Source of the DNA: Myrica gale
Taxonomy: Eukaryota > Streptophyta > Magnoliopsida > Fagales > Myricaceae
Length of the DNA stretch: 64,000 nt
Assembly (NCBI GenBank): GCA_963930655.1
Contig: OZ005609.1
Coordinates: forward strand, 16,813,001-16,877,000
Direction: 5' to 3'
The notes beneath the pieces are model-generated. The model was given only the letters and a program-made list of their open reading frames with translations, made no database searches and had not been told where the DNA came from. Position 1 is the stretch's first letter, and the number at the start of each line of letters is the position of its first letter. Shown here piece by piece: positions 21,758 to 34,200 of the stretch. The translations under genes were made by a program, and so were the position numbers.

Positions 21758-22039
21758 TATTAAACTAAATGACCAACAAGACCAAAAACGCCCAGTTGTC
21801 CATCCTGCACTGTCTTGACAGCACTTTGCCACCACTACACCTCACAGTGTACGACCACCTGAGGAGAAGAAGTAGAACTTTGCACTCAGCACTCTTTCGG
21901 TTATGCTTTTTGTAACAACTTTGATTCTCAAATATTCTTTTCTTTTATTCTTTATTGTGTGTATATAAACACACTCATATTGTAAAAGTTACATAGAGAG
22001 GAAATATACAAGCCCTTAAGCTTTTCAGCTCATCTAACA
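21758..22039 (+). repeat. copia-2 5' LTR
   Basis: 282 bp, starts TATTAAAC and ends CTAACA. A TATA-like box is near 21961-21968. It differs from the 3' copy by scattered substitutions, for example CAGTTGTCC versus CAGCTGTCC. Confidence 0.9.
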
Positions 22040-22092
22040 TGGTATCGGAACTACCAGACTAATCGTCTCCTTTCGTGCTCATTTTTTTTCTC

Positions 22093-25000
22093 ATGGCTAC
22101 CCAGCAGCTTCAAACTTCCTCCTCTTTGTCTTCTACCTCAGCAAGGTCGAGGTCGTGGTTGCAATGGCAGAGGTCGCGGTCGCTCCAACAATGGTCGTGG
22201 CGGTCGTTCTCTTCTGGCCACCCGTTTGGTTCTTCTCCACAGCCTTACAATGCCAACATACCAGTTTGTCAAGTGTGCAACAAGCCCGGCCATGTTGCCC
22301 TCCAATGTTACTCTCGGTTTGATCACTCCTATCAGTATGAAGCCCCTCGGTCTTTTTCTGCCAACTATACTGCACCAACACCCTCTTCCTTCTCAGATGC
22401 AACCTGGTATCCTGACTCTGTTGCAACTCATCACATTACCAATGATCTTAGTCACTTAAATCTTTCCTCAGACGTGTACAATGGTGGTGAGCACATCCGC
22501 GTTGGTGATGGATCCCCACTTCCCATTCAACATTTCGGTGACTCCTCTTTTCCCTCTCACTCCCCTTTTTTGCTTCATAATCTCCTTCATGTTCCTTCAA
22601 TCACTAAAATCTTGTCTTTGTTTTACAATTTTGCGTTGATAATTCATGTTTCTTTGAGTTTCACTCAACTCACATCTCTGTTAAGGACAAGATGTCAGGC
22701 AAGCTCCTCCTCACCGGACCAACCCGTGACAGTCTCTACATTTTTCCTCCTGCGTTGCCGTCCCCATCTCTTTCCACTCACCTTGGTGAACGGACCTCGT
22801 CCAGTCAATGGCACTGCAGACTTGGGCATCCATCTCTTCAGCTTGTTTCACACATTTTACACTCTCATGGCCTTTCTGTGTCCTCTACAGACTCTTCCTT
22901 TCACCGTTCGGTTTGCCCACTTGCCAAGAGCGGCCAACTTCCTTTTCATTATAGTGATGCTGTTTCCTCCAAACCTCTTCAGCTCATATGTGCGGATGTA
23001 TGGGGTCCGACTCCTTTTGTTTCCCGCAATGATTTTCGCTATTATGTCTCCTTTGTAGATCATTTCACCAGATATACATGGTTGTTTCCTTTAAAGCTCA
23101 AATATGATGTTCTCTCTGTTTTTACTACTTTTCTACCTTCTGTTGAGCGCTTATTTAATATCAAACTCGTTACGTTACAAACAGACGGTGGGGGTGAGTT
23201 TCGCCCTCTCACTTCTCTTTGCACCCAACTTGGCATAACTCATTGCTTCTCTTGCCCCCACACTCATCAACAAAATGGACTTATTGAAAGAAAGCATAGG
23301 CACATAGTTGAAACCGGACTTGCACTACTTGCCCATGCCTCCCTCCCCTTCACTTACTGGACGGATGCTTTTGAAACTGCCGTTTACCTCATTAATCTCT
23401 TACCAACCACTGTGCTTAAAAATAAGTCTCCTTATTTTATGGTTCACAACGGTTCTCCTGACTATTCATTTTTTAAAATATTTGGGTGCGAATGTTGGCC
23501 TAATCTACGTCCCTATAACAACCACAAACTCAATTTTCGGTCCACTTCTTGTCTTTTTCTTGGTTACAACTCCTCCCACAAAGGCTATAAAATGCTTGGA
23601 TATTAAAACTAACCGACTCTATGTCTCACGTGATGTCTCCTTCAATGAAGCCTCATTTCCTTTTCAATCTGCACATCCCAAAAGCTCCCCCCTTTCCTCT
23701 GTTCCCTTGTCTCCTTCTAACCCTGCCCATCTCCCCTTATTTCCATCATCTATTCTTGGCCTTGGCCCCACCCCTAGATCCGTCCCACCTACCCCTCCTC
23801 CCCTACCTCTTCTTCTCCACCAAACTCGACGCCTTCACCAACCTCCTTGCTTTCGGCTTCTATTCCTCCTCCCATGGAAGCTTCTCGGTCTCCTATCATG
23901 ACTCGTGCCCAAACACATTCCTCTCGTCCTCGAGTCTTCACTGATGGCTCTATTCCTTATCCATCTCAGCACTGCCTTACCACCACTGTCGTTGTCCCTG
24001 AGGAACCCTCCAGCTATTCAGCAGCTTCCAAATTCCTCGAATGGTGTCATGCCATGCATAAAGAATATGATGCCTTGATGCAAAACCAAACCTAGACTCT
24101 TGTTCCCCCAACCCCCTCCACTAACATTGTTGGTTGCAGGTGGGTATTTCGCACCAATCTCCGTGCGGATGGATCTATCGACCGTCGGAAGGCTCGCCTT
24201 GTCGCCAAAGGTTTTCATAAACTACCTGGCATCGATTACAACGAAACCTTTAGTCCCGTTGTTAAGCCTTCGACCATCCGACTGGTTCTCTCCGTTGCCG
24301 TTGCTCATGGTTGGCCTCTTCGACAGTTTGACATACAAAATGCCTTTCTCCGTGGTTTTTTGTCTGAGCCTGTCTACATGCAACAGCCACAAGGCTTCAT
24401 TGATCCCTGTCGACAAACTCATGTCTGCAAGCTTCACAAGGCAATTTATGGTCTTAAACAAGCCCCTCGGGCTTGGTTTGCCCAGCTAAGCTCATGACTT
24501 CTTAGTTACGACTTTGTTGCTTCTCAAGGGGATCCTTCTCTGTTTATTTTAACTAAAGGTTCTCTTCACATTTACGTACTCGTGTACGTCGATGACATGA
24601 TCATTACCTCCTCTCAACCATCTGCCATTAACTCTCTGGTTCAAACTCTTGGTACTGATTTTCCGGTCACCGAGCTCGGCCGACTATCCTATTTTCTTGG
24701 ACTTGAGCTTGACTACAGTGCTGGGGGTGTTTTCCTCTCTCAGAGAAAATATACCACGGACCTCCTTCAACGAAGCCACATGCTCCACGCTAATACCATC
24801 TCCTCACCCATGTCGGCTTCTCTCAAACTGTCCAAGTTTGACTCCCCTGATTTTGACAATGCTACCTTGTTTCGCAGCGTTGTTGGTGGCTTGCAATACC
24901 TCTCTCTTACACGGCCAGACATCTCCTTTGCAGTGAACACAGTTTGCCAATTCATGCATCAACCGAAGTTGTCTCACTGGTCTGCTGTCAAAAGAATTCT

Positions 25001-25664
25001 ACGGTATCTCAAATCTTCCATCAGTCATGGTTTATTTTTTGCCTTCAACTCTGGGTTCTCTCTTCAAGCCTACTCTGATGCCGGCTGGGCTGGCTGCCCC
25101 GACGACTGTCGCTACACAGGTGGCTTCTGTATATTCCTTGGTCGTCATCTCATTTCCTGGACTTCTCACAAGCAACGAACCGTCGCTCGCTCGAGTACCG
25201 AAGCTGAGTACAAGTCCTTAGCAAACACTGCTGCCGAACTCATCTGGTTGCAAACCCTTCTTCGCGAGCTTGGTCTTCCACTACTCGAAGCTCCTACGTT
25301 GTGGTGTGACAATATTGGTGCCACTTACCTCTCCTCCAATCCCGTTTATCATTCTCGAACCAAACATATGGACATTGATTTCCATTTTGTTCGAGATGGG
25401 GTGGTTGCCAACACTCTTACCATCTCCTTCTGTAGTCGTAAAGACCAGTTGGCCGACATCTTCACCAAATCTCTTGTTGCTGACCGTTTTGCCAACCTCT
25501 GTTCGAGTCTCAATGTGCTTGACACCCCATTGGACTCGCGGGGGCGTATTAAACTAAATGACCAACAAGACCAAAAACGCCCAGCTGTCCATCCTACACT
25601 GTCTCGACAGCACTCTGCCACCACTACACCTCACAGTGTACGACCACCTGAGGAGAAGACGTAG
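22093..25664 (+). pseudogene. copia-2 gag-pol, degraded
   Basis: The reading starts MATQQLQTSSSLSST, then jumps to an R/G-rich stretch and the zinc knuckle CQVCNKPGHVALQC (22267-22308), so most of gag is deleted. Protease follows with DSVAT in place of DSGAT (G to V in the active site). A frameshift near 22610 leads to the integrase frame (22692-23606) with ADVWGP, TDGGGEF and IERKHRH. Another frameshift near 23591 leads to the linker, and a third near 23850 to RT and RNase H (23847-25664). That last frame is broken by TAG at 24093-24095 and TGA at 24495-24497, but keeps FDIQNAF, YVDD near 24583-24594, SDAGW, STEAEY and DIFTKSL. The RT/RNase H part alone is open for 360 codons from 24582. No functional product is expected. 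Confidence 0.9.
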
Positions 25665-25828
25665 AACGTAGCACTCAGCACTCTTTCGGTTATGCGTTTT
25701 GTAATAACTTTGATTCTCAAAGATTCTTTTCTTTTATTCTTTATTATGTGTATATAAACACACTCATATTTTCAAAGTTACATACAGAGGAAATATACAA
25801 GCTCTTAAGCTTTTCAGCTCATCTAACA
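25547..25828 (+). repeat. copia-2 3' LTR
   Basis: 282 bp, preceded by a G-rich polypurine tract (GCGGGGGCG, 25538-25546) and followed by the TSD TTAAC at 25829-25833. Confidence 0.9.
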
Positions 25829-25833
25829 TTAAC

Positions 25834-26400
25834 CCTCCTACCCCATCTAACACAACCCCTTGGAGAGTAGAAGTTAGTTACGACAAGGCGGAAAGAAGTT
25901 CTGGGCCAAGCGAGACTCATAGAACATTCCCTCGGCTCTTATTCCCGAGACCAGGAGAATGGGGGCCTACTGACGGGTATGAAATAATCGGCTCATTGGG
26001 CCAGTCCGAGGTGATAAATAAGAAGAAAGTCCTTCCAAAAGAAACTAGGGAAAGATATGGGCCGTGTCAACCCAAAGCATAAATCTAGGGCTTAGAGGAT
26101 AGACCCATCTGTCCCAAATTGTCAGAAGGGAGTCGCTATCTGTCCCTTTCCACCGAGAGACCCAGATCGTCTCTCATATAAAACTCCCCAATGCACATCT
26201 TAGAGGGATGACGAAAAAACTTTACCCTCATTAGGTCATTTTCTTTTACTTACAAAGGCATCGTAGTTTGACCCCATGGGGCAGCTCTGTTCTTATTCTT
26301 TTGCTCCGCAGGTCACCTGCCTGGTAGAAGCTCAACTATAGCCCATAGCTCATCAGGCTCCACTAGGGAACATCATATAAATTTCCCTGTTAATTCTGCC
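25834..26400. other. Possible degraded LTR or leader of another retroelement
   Basis: This GC-richer stretch has a style common in plant gypsy LTRs: GGGGGCCTACTGACGGGT at about 25962, then CATATAAAACTCCCC near 26175-26190 as a TATA-like promoter region. No partner LTR, TSD or coding region is seen, so the call is tentative. Confidence 0.3.
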
Positions 26401-27814
26401 ACTCCCTCTTTGTTCGATGGCCACGATATCTATTTACGGAGAATCTCAAGTGCTCTATCTTTTCTACTCTCTCTTGGTAAGTTCAACACTTTACTTGGTT
26501 ACTACAATTGCATTCAAAGAGAGGTACGCTGAAATAGGAGAAAGATGTGTTTTGGTAAATGGTATTTTTGGTGGAAGTGTGTAAATGGTGTGTTTAGGGG
26601 TAATGAGCAAGTGGCGTGAGGGGGGTTGAAATGTTGCGCCTGAGGAGCAAACGAATGAAGAGAGACGTTGTCGTTTCATTCAGAGTAGTGTTGAATTGAT
26701 GGCGTGTCATTGTCATGGCTAGTAAGGATTACCTGACACATGTTTGTGACATATGAGCTGATATCGGACATATGTTTGTTTGTCCAAAATTTTGGAGGTG
26801 AAATTTTCTAACAAAACAAACATACTTTAAAATTTTTCAACTTTTACACGTACATTTCAAATTTTTTCACAAACTCCACTAAACTTCAACATTTAAAAGA
26901 TTTCCAAAATTCGGTAAACAAACATACCCGAAGTGTAAAATTGTTAAGGTGTCAAATCTGCTCTTAGTAGACCAGACAGTGGAGGACCAAATGATTTTTT
27001 TTAAAAGGTCCCAAACTCAGGGATTAAAATTTTTAGTTCTAAAATATAAAAATCTTTTTAAAAAAGAGTATAAAATTCGAGGATTAAAAATGATCCTTTT
27101 CTTATTTTATCCTTGTTGAGCATTAGTATGTTTATTAGACACATTACCTAACCTCATCTATATATTTAGTCATGAAAGAATTATGTTACCTGTCACATTG
27201 TCAAAACTTCTACACAATAAATAAATAACACATTTTTTTAATCTAAGAACAAAAAGGGGATCTGTAATAGAAGATGAGACGTATAAACTGTCAACGATTT
27301 TATAAGGCATTCTTAATCGAATCATGCTGTATAAATATTCCATTTACATGGCACGCACCTGTTTGTTTAAAGTCTACTTGAATTATGTAATTCATAAGTC
27401 TGTCATTTAGTAGCACAAGTACAAGTATTAGTACAATATCATCGCCTAGAACAATTTTTGGTTAACAAGAATTTAAAACTCTACCTTCTCACTTCTGATT
27501 AATAAATCATATACATGATATTTTTTCATAACAATATTGCATAAATATTTCATGTACATCTCATGTCACATTTCAAATACTCGTGTCAGTTAATATTATT
27601 AATAGCTATGTCCACGAAAACAATATTTATTACTATGATCAAATCATAATATTTGTTTTCTAAGCCACATTTTAACAAATTTGTAGGATGCAAAGTATTA
27701 ACCATCAATCAGTTGAGGGTGTAATGTCTCAATATGAAAGTTTATAAGAAGAAAATGTATGCAGCCCTAAGAATAGCATACTTACCGTGAGCCAAGTGGC
27801 CATTGAACTCCAGA
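26401..27814. other. Spacer, AT-rich
   Basis: No gene recognised. A block at about 26800-26930 with AAATTTTTCAACTTTTACAC and ACAAACTCCACTAAACTTC resembles A/T-rich MITE debris, similar in style to 45140-45420, but ends cannot be set. Confidence 0.3.
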
Positions 27815-29367
27815 GCTTGTTTGGAAATGAGTCATGGTTATGGTTATGGTTATGGTTTTGGTTTTGGTTTTGGGTTGAACTTTCAAATTTTAACATTTAA
27901 AAATTATTTTGTTATAAGTGTTTGTTTGGTTGTTTAAAATTTGGAATGATTTAAATTTTAATTAAATTAAATAGTATTAATTTACTGTTATTATGTTATT
28001 AAAAAAATGAAAAATGATTTAAAAAATCAGAAAAATATACAATTCAAAAAATGAGTAGAAAATATTTTCATAAATATCAAAAATTATAAAATATATAACA
28101 TATGAAACTAATAAAAAATCTTCATAAAAATTAAAAGGCAAAGAAAAAAATCGTGCAAAATTTATAAAACAAATAAATTTTTTAAAAAATAATAAAAAAT
28201 AATTGATTAAAAATAATTAGCAAATATAATCATTATCAAAATTATTACAGAAAATAATATATAAAACAATAGAGAAAATAATAAAACTATTTTCAAAATA
28301 GTTACAAAAGTGTATAAATGTCTATAAAAAATTTTAAAAAAAGAGAAAAATACTTTTGGAATTTTAGTAAAATAAAAAAATAGAAAATTAATTTACAAAG
28401 TCTGAAAAAATTACAAAAATACAACAACAAAAACTTATATAGTGCTAGCTAGAGAGAATAGAATTGATGGTGCTCATCGTAATTTGATGAATGTTCGTTA
28501 ATTTCAATTCAGGATTTAGGCCCAGTGTTTTTAGCGTTACAGAGACAGAGGAGGTCGATGTTCTTGGGTAGAGCCGAGGATCCTTCGGTTGGAAACTTGA
28601 CGAGTTGATTACACGTAGGGTAGCGACTGTCTGAGGGAACCTCTGGGGCAAGTTCCCTGGTAGGCCTCGCAGGCTGTATGCCCACACGCCAGCACGCAAC
28701 GGATCGCGCAACCTCCGTCATAGGTGTCGAGGCATATGCGGCACACCGGGCATTCCGACAATTCCATCCCGTTCAACCTCACAAAAAATATCAGGAAAAA
28801 AGCAAAGACACGACACCCCTTTTATCCTGCTATTAATAGGCATAAGCTATGACTTTCACAGAGTAAGAAATACTTTTAGTAAATTAATTTTCTATTTATT
28901 TATTTTACACAATTTCGAAAAGTATTTTTCTATTTTCTCTATTTTTATTTACTTATTTTTTTTAATAATTTTGATAATGATTATATTTGCTAATTATTGT
29001 TAAGTTTTTATTTTTGAAATTTTGTATTTATTGTTTATTTAATATTTTTGTAAAATTTTCTTTGTTTTTATAAATTTTGCACGATTTTTATCTTTGTATT
29101 TTAATTTTTATGAATGATATATTTTTTGTATTTTTTTGATATTTATGAAACTATTTTGTACTGATTTTTTTGAATTATATATTTTCTGATTTGTTAAAAT
29201 CATTTTTTTAAATTTTTTTAAATATCATAACAACTATTATTTAATTTAATTAAAATATAAATCATTACAAACCTTAAACAACCAAACAAACCCTTACAAC
29301 AAAACAATATTTAAATGTTAAAATTTGAAAGTTAAACCCAAAACCATAACCCATTTCCAAACAAGCA
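27815..29367. mobile_element. Pack-MULE-like element: long inverted repeats around a RING-finger gene fragment
   Basis: The outer ends are GCTTGTTTGGAAATG (from about 27824) and its complement (to about 29367). Inverted similarity continues for about 600 bp per arm, with collinear blocks such as CTTTCAAATTTTAACATTTAAA, TTTGTTTGGTTGTTTAA, ATCGTGCAAAATTTATAAA and ATAATCATTATCAAAATTATTA. The spacer (about 28445-28850) is GC-rich and holds a broken RING-finger sequence. Long TIRs with a captured host fragment are the definition of a Pack-MULE. A possible TSD is (G/A)CCAAGTGG (27791-27799 and 29368-29376), but accepting it leaves about 24 unpaired bases at the left end, so the TSD is unproven. A hAT-like or foldback origin is the alternative. 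Confidence 0.65.
28500..28767 (-). pseudogene. Captured RING-finger (C3HC4-type) fragment
   Basis: Minus strand from an ATG at 28765-28767: MELSECPVCRICLDTYDGG, then CVLACGHTACEA, which is the first half of a RING domain (CxxC, then C-x-H and C). The frame then breaks. LPQRFPQTV appears in a second frame, and CNQLVKFPTEG with SALPKNIDLLCLCN in a third, giving the end of a RING domain. RING proteins are usually E3 ubiquitin ligases; this piece could not fold as one because at least two frameshifts split it. It is about 90 residues of one exon and lies between inverted repeats, so it was most likely copied from a host gene elsewhere. Confidence 0.65.
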
Positions 29368-29813
29368 CCAAGTGGTTCCAAGATTCAGGTTTTCACCTCA
29401 TTTGGCTGTCTCAACAACTGAACAGGGAATTTAAGTAGAGGCCTACAATTGAGTAGCAGTATTGTGCCACTATTTCTTTCTACTGTAAAATTATGCCCTA
29501 AAAATATTTATTTGAATAATTATTTATTTAGATGTCACATGTTTATATTTATTTATTAGAGTATTATTATGTGACATAAGATGTTACACATATATTTTTA
29601 AGTAACATTGTAGAAAAATCATGTTAATGATTAATGAATCAAAGGCGGGGGAGTATGACTCTTCGGTTCCTTGTTCGCTTGACGTTTGTTTTAGACCAAC
29701 GTACATAATTATGTATAATATAGGTCTATACTTGTTGTATCTCTATTAAATAGGATGATGAACTTCGTCATTGAGGTGGTAACTTTAAGCAAACGAGTAT
29801 GTGAACTGTATGT

Positions 29814-31082
29814 TGTATCTCTAGTTTTCAGGATTAAGACAACTCAAGAGTGGAGGTGAATTGATTTTCTAAAATTTTTCGGTATTGACCCCCAAAGTTG
29901 TGTTTGCAAGTAAAGCCTATTTTAGCACAAGAATATAATATTCAATAACTGTAAATATGTGCTAAAATAAGGAGAAGGGTAAGAGAAGCAAACACTCAGT
30001 TTTCAGGGGTTCGGCAAACCCGCCTGCATCCACCCCTCAAGCTCCTACACCGAGCCTTGAGGTTTTCCACTATATTCAACCAATAGCTTACACACTATCT
30101 TCCGGGTGCTAGTGAACCGTACAAGTGTTTTCTCGGGATCAACACTCAAACCCACCTAAGTGGTTTTTTTGGCTCACCACTCACAACATCACCAAGCTTG
30201 AGATATACACTCTCAAAGCTTCTTTAGTGAACAACCTCACTAAAGGAAACACCTCCTTTTGATAGGTAGGTTGAAGAACAAAACTCTCTCAAAGAGAAGA
30301 TATAAAAGTGGAAAACTCTATCTCTCGATTCACACAAAGACAAGGATATGAAAGTGTGTTTTGTGTTAATGCTATGAGAAATATAAAATATGAAGGTTTA
30401 AGAATATTTCTCAAGTAGTAGAAATGATATGTGTTCGTTGGTTTTTCATTTTAGACGTTATGGATGTGTATTTATAGGCCACATATGAAAACTAGTCGTT
30501 TATAGCCGTTAGGGGTCGATTTGACAATTTTATAGTTGTACCGGTCGACCGGTTCAAGTAATCGTTGCCTAACGGTCATAAATTTGAATGTTGTCAAGAT
30601 CATCCGCTTCATGTAGAGGTCGACCGCTACAAAAAGTTCATCGATCGGTTCATTTAAAACCATGTTTTTGACCATTTTTAAACACCCAATTTTAAAGGCT
30701 TACTTCCCATAAGTATATGAAAGGGTTGGGAATATATTTGAGGTGTTTTGAAACCTTTAAAAGCATTTTAATCTTTCAAACAAAATTTAAAAAGATTTAT
30801 GCACGTTTTGAAAGATATGCAAGTGTAATTCATAATCCTTGTCAAAAGTGAAACAAAGAGTTACAAGGATTATACCCTAAGGTCTTGAAACTTCACTTTG
30901 AGCTCTTTGCATCTTCTTGTTCTTCTTTCTTCAAGTCTATAGCTCTTTGCATCTTCTTGTTCTTCTTTCTTCAAGTCTATAGCTCTTTCATCAAGTCGTC
31001 TTTGTCTTTAAAGATGTCCATTTTATAAACTTGATCCATTTATTGAAATCATCAAAATCTCGATTGTGCACAAATGCCAACA
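29814..31082 (-). mobile_element. LTR of a second family inside the copia-3 5' LTR
   Basis: 1269 bp, minus orientation, beginning TGTTGGCATTTGTGCAC (complement ending at 31082) and ending ...CTAGAGATACA at 29814. It is the same family as the solo LTR at 59080-60325. It carries several CGGTCGAC-type words at 30520-30650. No TSD is visible, and compared with the copia-3 3' LTR about 800 bp of host LTR (matching 36320-37136) is missing at the insertion point. So deletion or recombination accompanied or followed the insertion. Confidence 0.8.
30901..30980. repeat. 40-bp perfect tandem duplication
   Basis: A 40-bp unit starting AGCTCTTTGCATCTTC is repeated head to tail inside the LTR copy. The related LTR at 59080-60325 has only one unit (near 59180-59215 on the other strand), so the duplication is private to this copy. 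Confidence 0.8.
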
Positions 31083-31242
31083 AATATTTGGGCCGCTAAG
31101 TTGTGAATCAAAAAATTCATGACGTGAGATCAACAAGACTTGAATAATAAAATAAGATTGAAGATTCAATCGCAGAGAAGACCTAAATTGTTCATCAAGA
31201 TGAAGTAATTTTCCGTAGGCAAAACTTTAGTGGTATCAAAGC

Positions 31243-34200
31243 CCAGGTTAGTTGAATCTCATTCTTTGATATCTGTATCACAGTTTGTTAGAAAATATTC
31301 CTAGTAGTAGGATTTTCAATTATTTGTAAAATTATTTTCTAAATAAATCGTTTCTCGGTCTTGGTGATTTTAGAGCCAAATATATGTTGATTGTATCTGT
31401 GTGAATTGGATTGAAATTAAAAGTGTTTTAATTGTGTAAAGATTGGCCATGGTATGGTTATGCTACTGTGCACCATGGCCAGAGCTGCTGGTTAGAGTGT
31501 GCCAGGTGTGGCCAAGCACCTCCTGCCACAGTTCGGCGGTGGTGTCACCACCTTTGTGGTCGTGGCACCAAATGGAGCCACACCACGAGTGTTTGGAAAA
31601 GTGGCCAACTGGCGGCCGCTAGAGCGTCGGACAGCAGTGCAGCCCGACATGGCTAGCTGGGCTGGCCACCGCATCCCCTTCCTCTTGGGCACCAAACGAC
31701 GCCCAGACATGAATATCCGGGTCAAATGTTTGGGCTAACAGCCTAAATTGTGTTTTTTTTAAATGTGTCTTCGGTTGTTTTAAATCGTTAGGCCTAGAAT
31801 GTGTCCAGTACCGGCACCGATTCCTGCCACTTCCCACCGTATACCAGCCCGGAACCGGTAATTACGCCAAAACAAGGTAGAATTCTGGTACCGTATTTAA
31901 AAAAACAAAAAACAAAAAAAAAACCAAAACACATTGTTTTGGACAGGACCAATATTGTGTGTTTTGGTCCTAGGGTTTTATTTCAAAACCGTTCAGGGCC
32001 CCCGGGTTTGCGACTTTGAGTTTTCGAGTGCTCTCGCCTTAGACTCTCTCTCTCTCTCTCACGAGTTACGACTCTCACCTCGCTGCTCTCTCTCAGCTCT
32101 CTCACGCCGTCTCTCAGCTCTCTCAAGCCGACCGCCGCACTACTCTCTCTCTCACCTCACTGCGCTCTCTCTCAGGTTGCATTGCTCTCTCTCTCTCTCT
32201 CACCTCACGGCTCGCTCTCTCACGCTGCACTGAGCCACTCCTCTTTCTCTCACCTCACGGCTCTCACTCTCATGCTGCACTGCTTTCTCTCTCACCTCAC
32301 GATTGTGAGCCCGTGGTCGTGACGTCGTCGAAAGCCAAAGGCCAACTGCCGCTCCGCCAAAACAGGGCCAACAAAGAGTCGGAGACTCTCTAGTATCTGC
32401 CTCTAATCCTCTCGGCCCTCTGGCCTCTCTCTTGATTTCGAACAACTCTACGTCTCTCTCTGCCTCTCTTTTTTAGTTTATTTTTTCATTTTCATTACAA
32501 TTGGTTGTTTAGTTGTTGTTAATCTCTTCGTTTCATTATCTGTTAAATAATTACATTTTTTTCGTGCAGGTTACAACTTACAAGATTGTGAATCGTGAAG
32601 TTTGTTGTGTGTGGTGACTGTGGTCAGACGGTTCAATGGTCAGTGCATTGCATTGAGGTAAAAATTCATTCGCTTATTTAGTTAATTATTTATTGTAGTT
32701 CATTAGTTAATTTAGAATTTTAGAGCATAGATTAGGTTGTGAAACTATGGAAGATGAACTTGATTGGATCATTGGAGGATTTGGTTTTGTTTGGAGTTGT
32801 GAATCTGTTTGTAATTGGAGGATGAGCAATGGTTAGTGGGCTTGATTGATAGTTGATAGCATATTTGGTTTTGAAAATGCGGTTTGAAATTGTGTTGTTG
32901 TATATATTGTAATGCAATTTGAATAATCAGTGTAAGTATGAGCATATATTTTAGAGTATATATTTTGATGCAATTTGAATTTTCTTGGAATAGTTTGAAA
33001 TTGTGTTGATGTATTAGTATATATTCTAATGCAATTTGATTGTGAAATTGTTTAGCAATTTGAAAGCAATATAAATGTAGCAATTTGAATGCAATAAACT
33101 TGTAGAAAATACACAACTGATGTCTATTATCTTGGTCTCCAACACGGATAGTGTGACTCTTGACGTGGACGATTAGAGGGAGGTATTGTTTTTCATTTTA
33201 ATTGTTACAAAATACAATATGAGTATTAGAGTATAAGTTTTATTATTCTATATTTTAGACATTATGAATATGAATATTATTCTATTATTCTATAGTTTAC
33301 AAAATACAATATTAGTGTATTGTTTTTTACTTTCACGGAAAATGCCCATTATATTAGATTAATAATTATTAGACATAGACTTAGAATCTTAGATAATGAG
33401 ATTGATTTGTAATTTTTAATTTGGATTTTGAAGGTCTGCTGTATTTTGTTCTTTATTTAACTATGAGTTATGAGTATCAATAAACATAAACAATTATGTT
33501 TTGGATTTTGGATTTTTTTAATGATGGACATGGTGTTGTTCACATATTTCCTAATATTTTCATTATTTTGTAAAATTGATCATTTTGATATGGTGATGTT
33601 TCATTATTTTGGAAAATAGAAAGTAATCAATTAGGTGTTATGTTATGCATTAGTTAATTTAAATTAGTTTAGTCATTAGTGATCAATATTTTGTAGTTGG
33701 TCATTAAATATTTATGGGCATAAATAAGAAGGTCATACAAAACTAACACTATCATAATCATATGATAGTGATGTTTTGATTAAATGACCAACATTTTATT
33801 CCATTCAATTCAACTATCCAGTTTGTAATATTTGTAGATTTTTTTTTCAGAATGTAAATTTGTATTATTTGTAGATTTTATTTATAAGTTTATTTGTAAT
33901 TTGTCATTTAAAGTGTTGTATCATTTTTCTTTCATTAGTGTATTTATGTGATTTATTAATTTAATGCAATTGAAACAATTATAGAATTGTAATATGTATA
34001 TGAATTAAAAAGTATTGGATCCAACATCCAATCTAAGTATCTAACATCCAAATTATCCAATTAAATTTTGGATCCAACATCCATTCCAATCTAACTGAGG
34101 GTGTATGCTGAATAGGGGTGTTGACTAAAATAGCAATGCTGACCTATTACAAAATTACATGTCATTTAGATGATGATTGCACTTAACTAAACAAACGCAT

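Larger units (their letters stand above)
21758..25828 (+). mobile_element. copia-2: full-length but frameshifted Ty1-copia element
   Basis: 4071-bp element with TSD TTAAC at 21753-21757 and 25829-25833. LTRs are 21758-22039 and 25547-25828 (282 bp each, several differences). The LTR begins TA and ends CA. The primer site TGGTATCGGAAC is at 22040-22051, one base off the usual initiator-Met motif. TATATAAA occurs in the LTR near 21961. The coding region keeps every pol domain but has lost most of gag and carries at least three frameshifts and two stops, so it is non-autonomous. The LTR differences make it older than copia-1. Confidence 0.93.

Noticed and set aside
27838-27885. GGTTATGGTTATGGTTTTGG run resembling degenerate telomere repeat
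   Set aside because: It is part of the inverted-repeat arm of the Pack-MULE-like element; the mirrored arm has the same words, so it is not an interstitial telomere.
31432-31740. GC-rich open frames on both strands
   Set aside because: No recognisable domain, overlapping frames on both strands, inside a degraded element.
32040-32310. CTCTCT-rich tract open in several frames (minus frame 32200-32445)
   Set aside because: Low-complexity pyrimidine tract; open frames are a composition effect.
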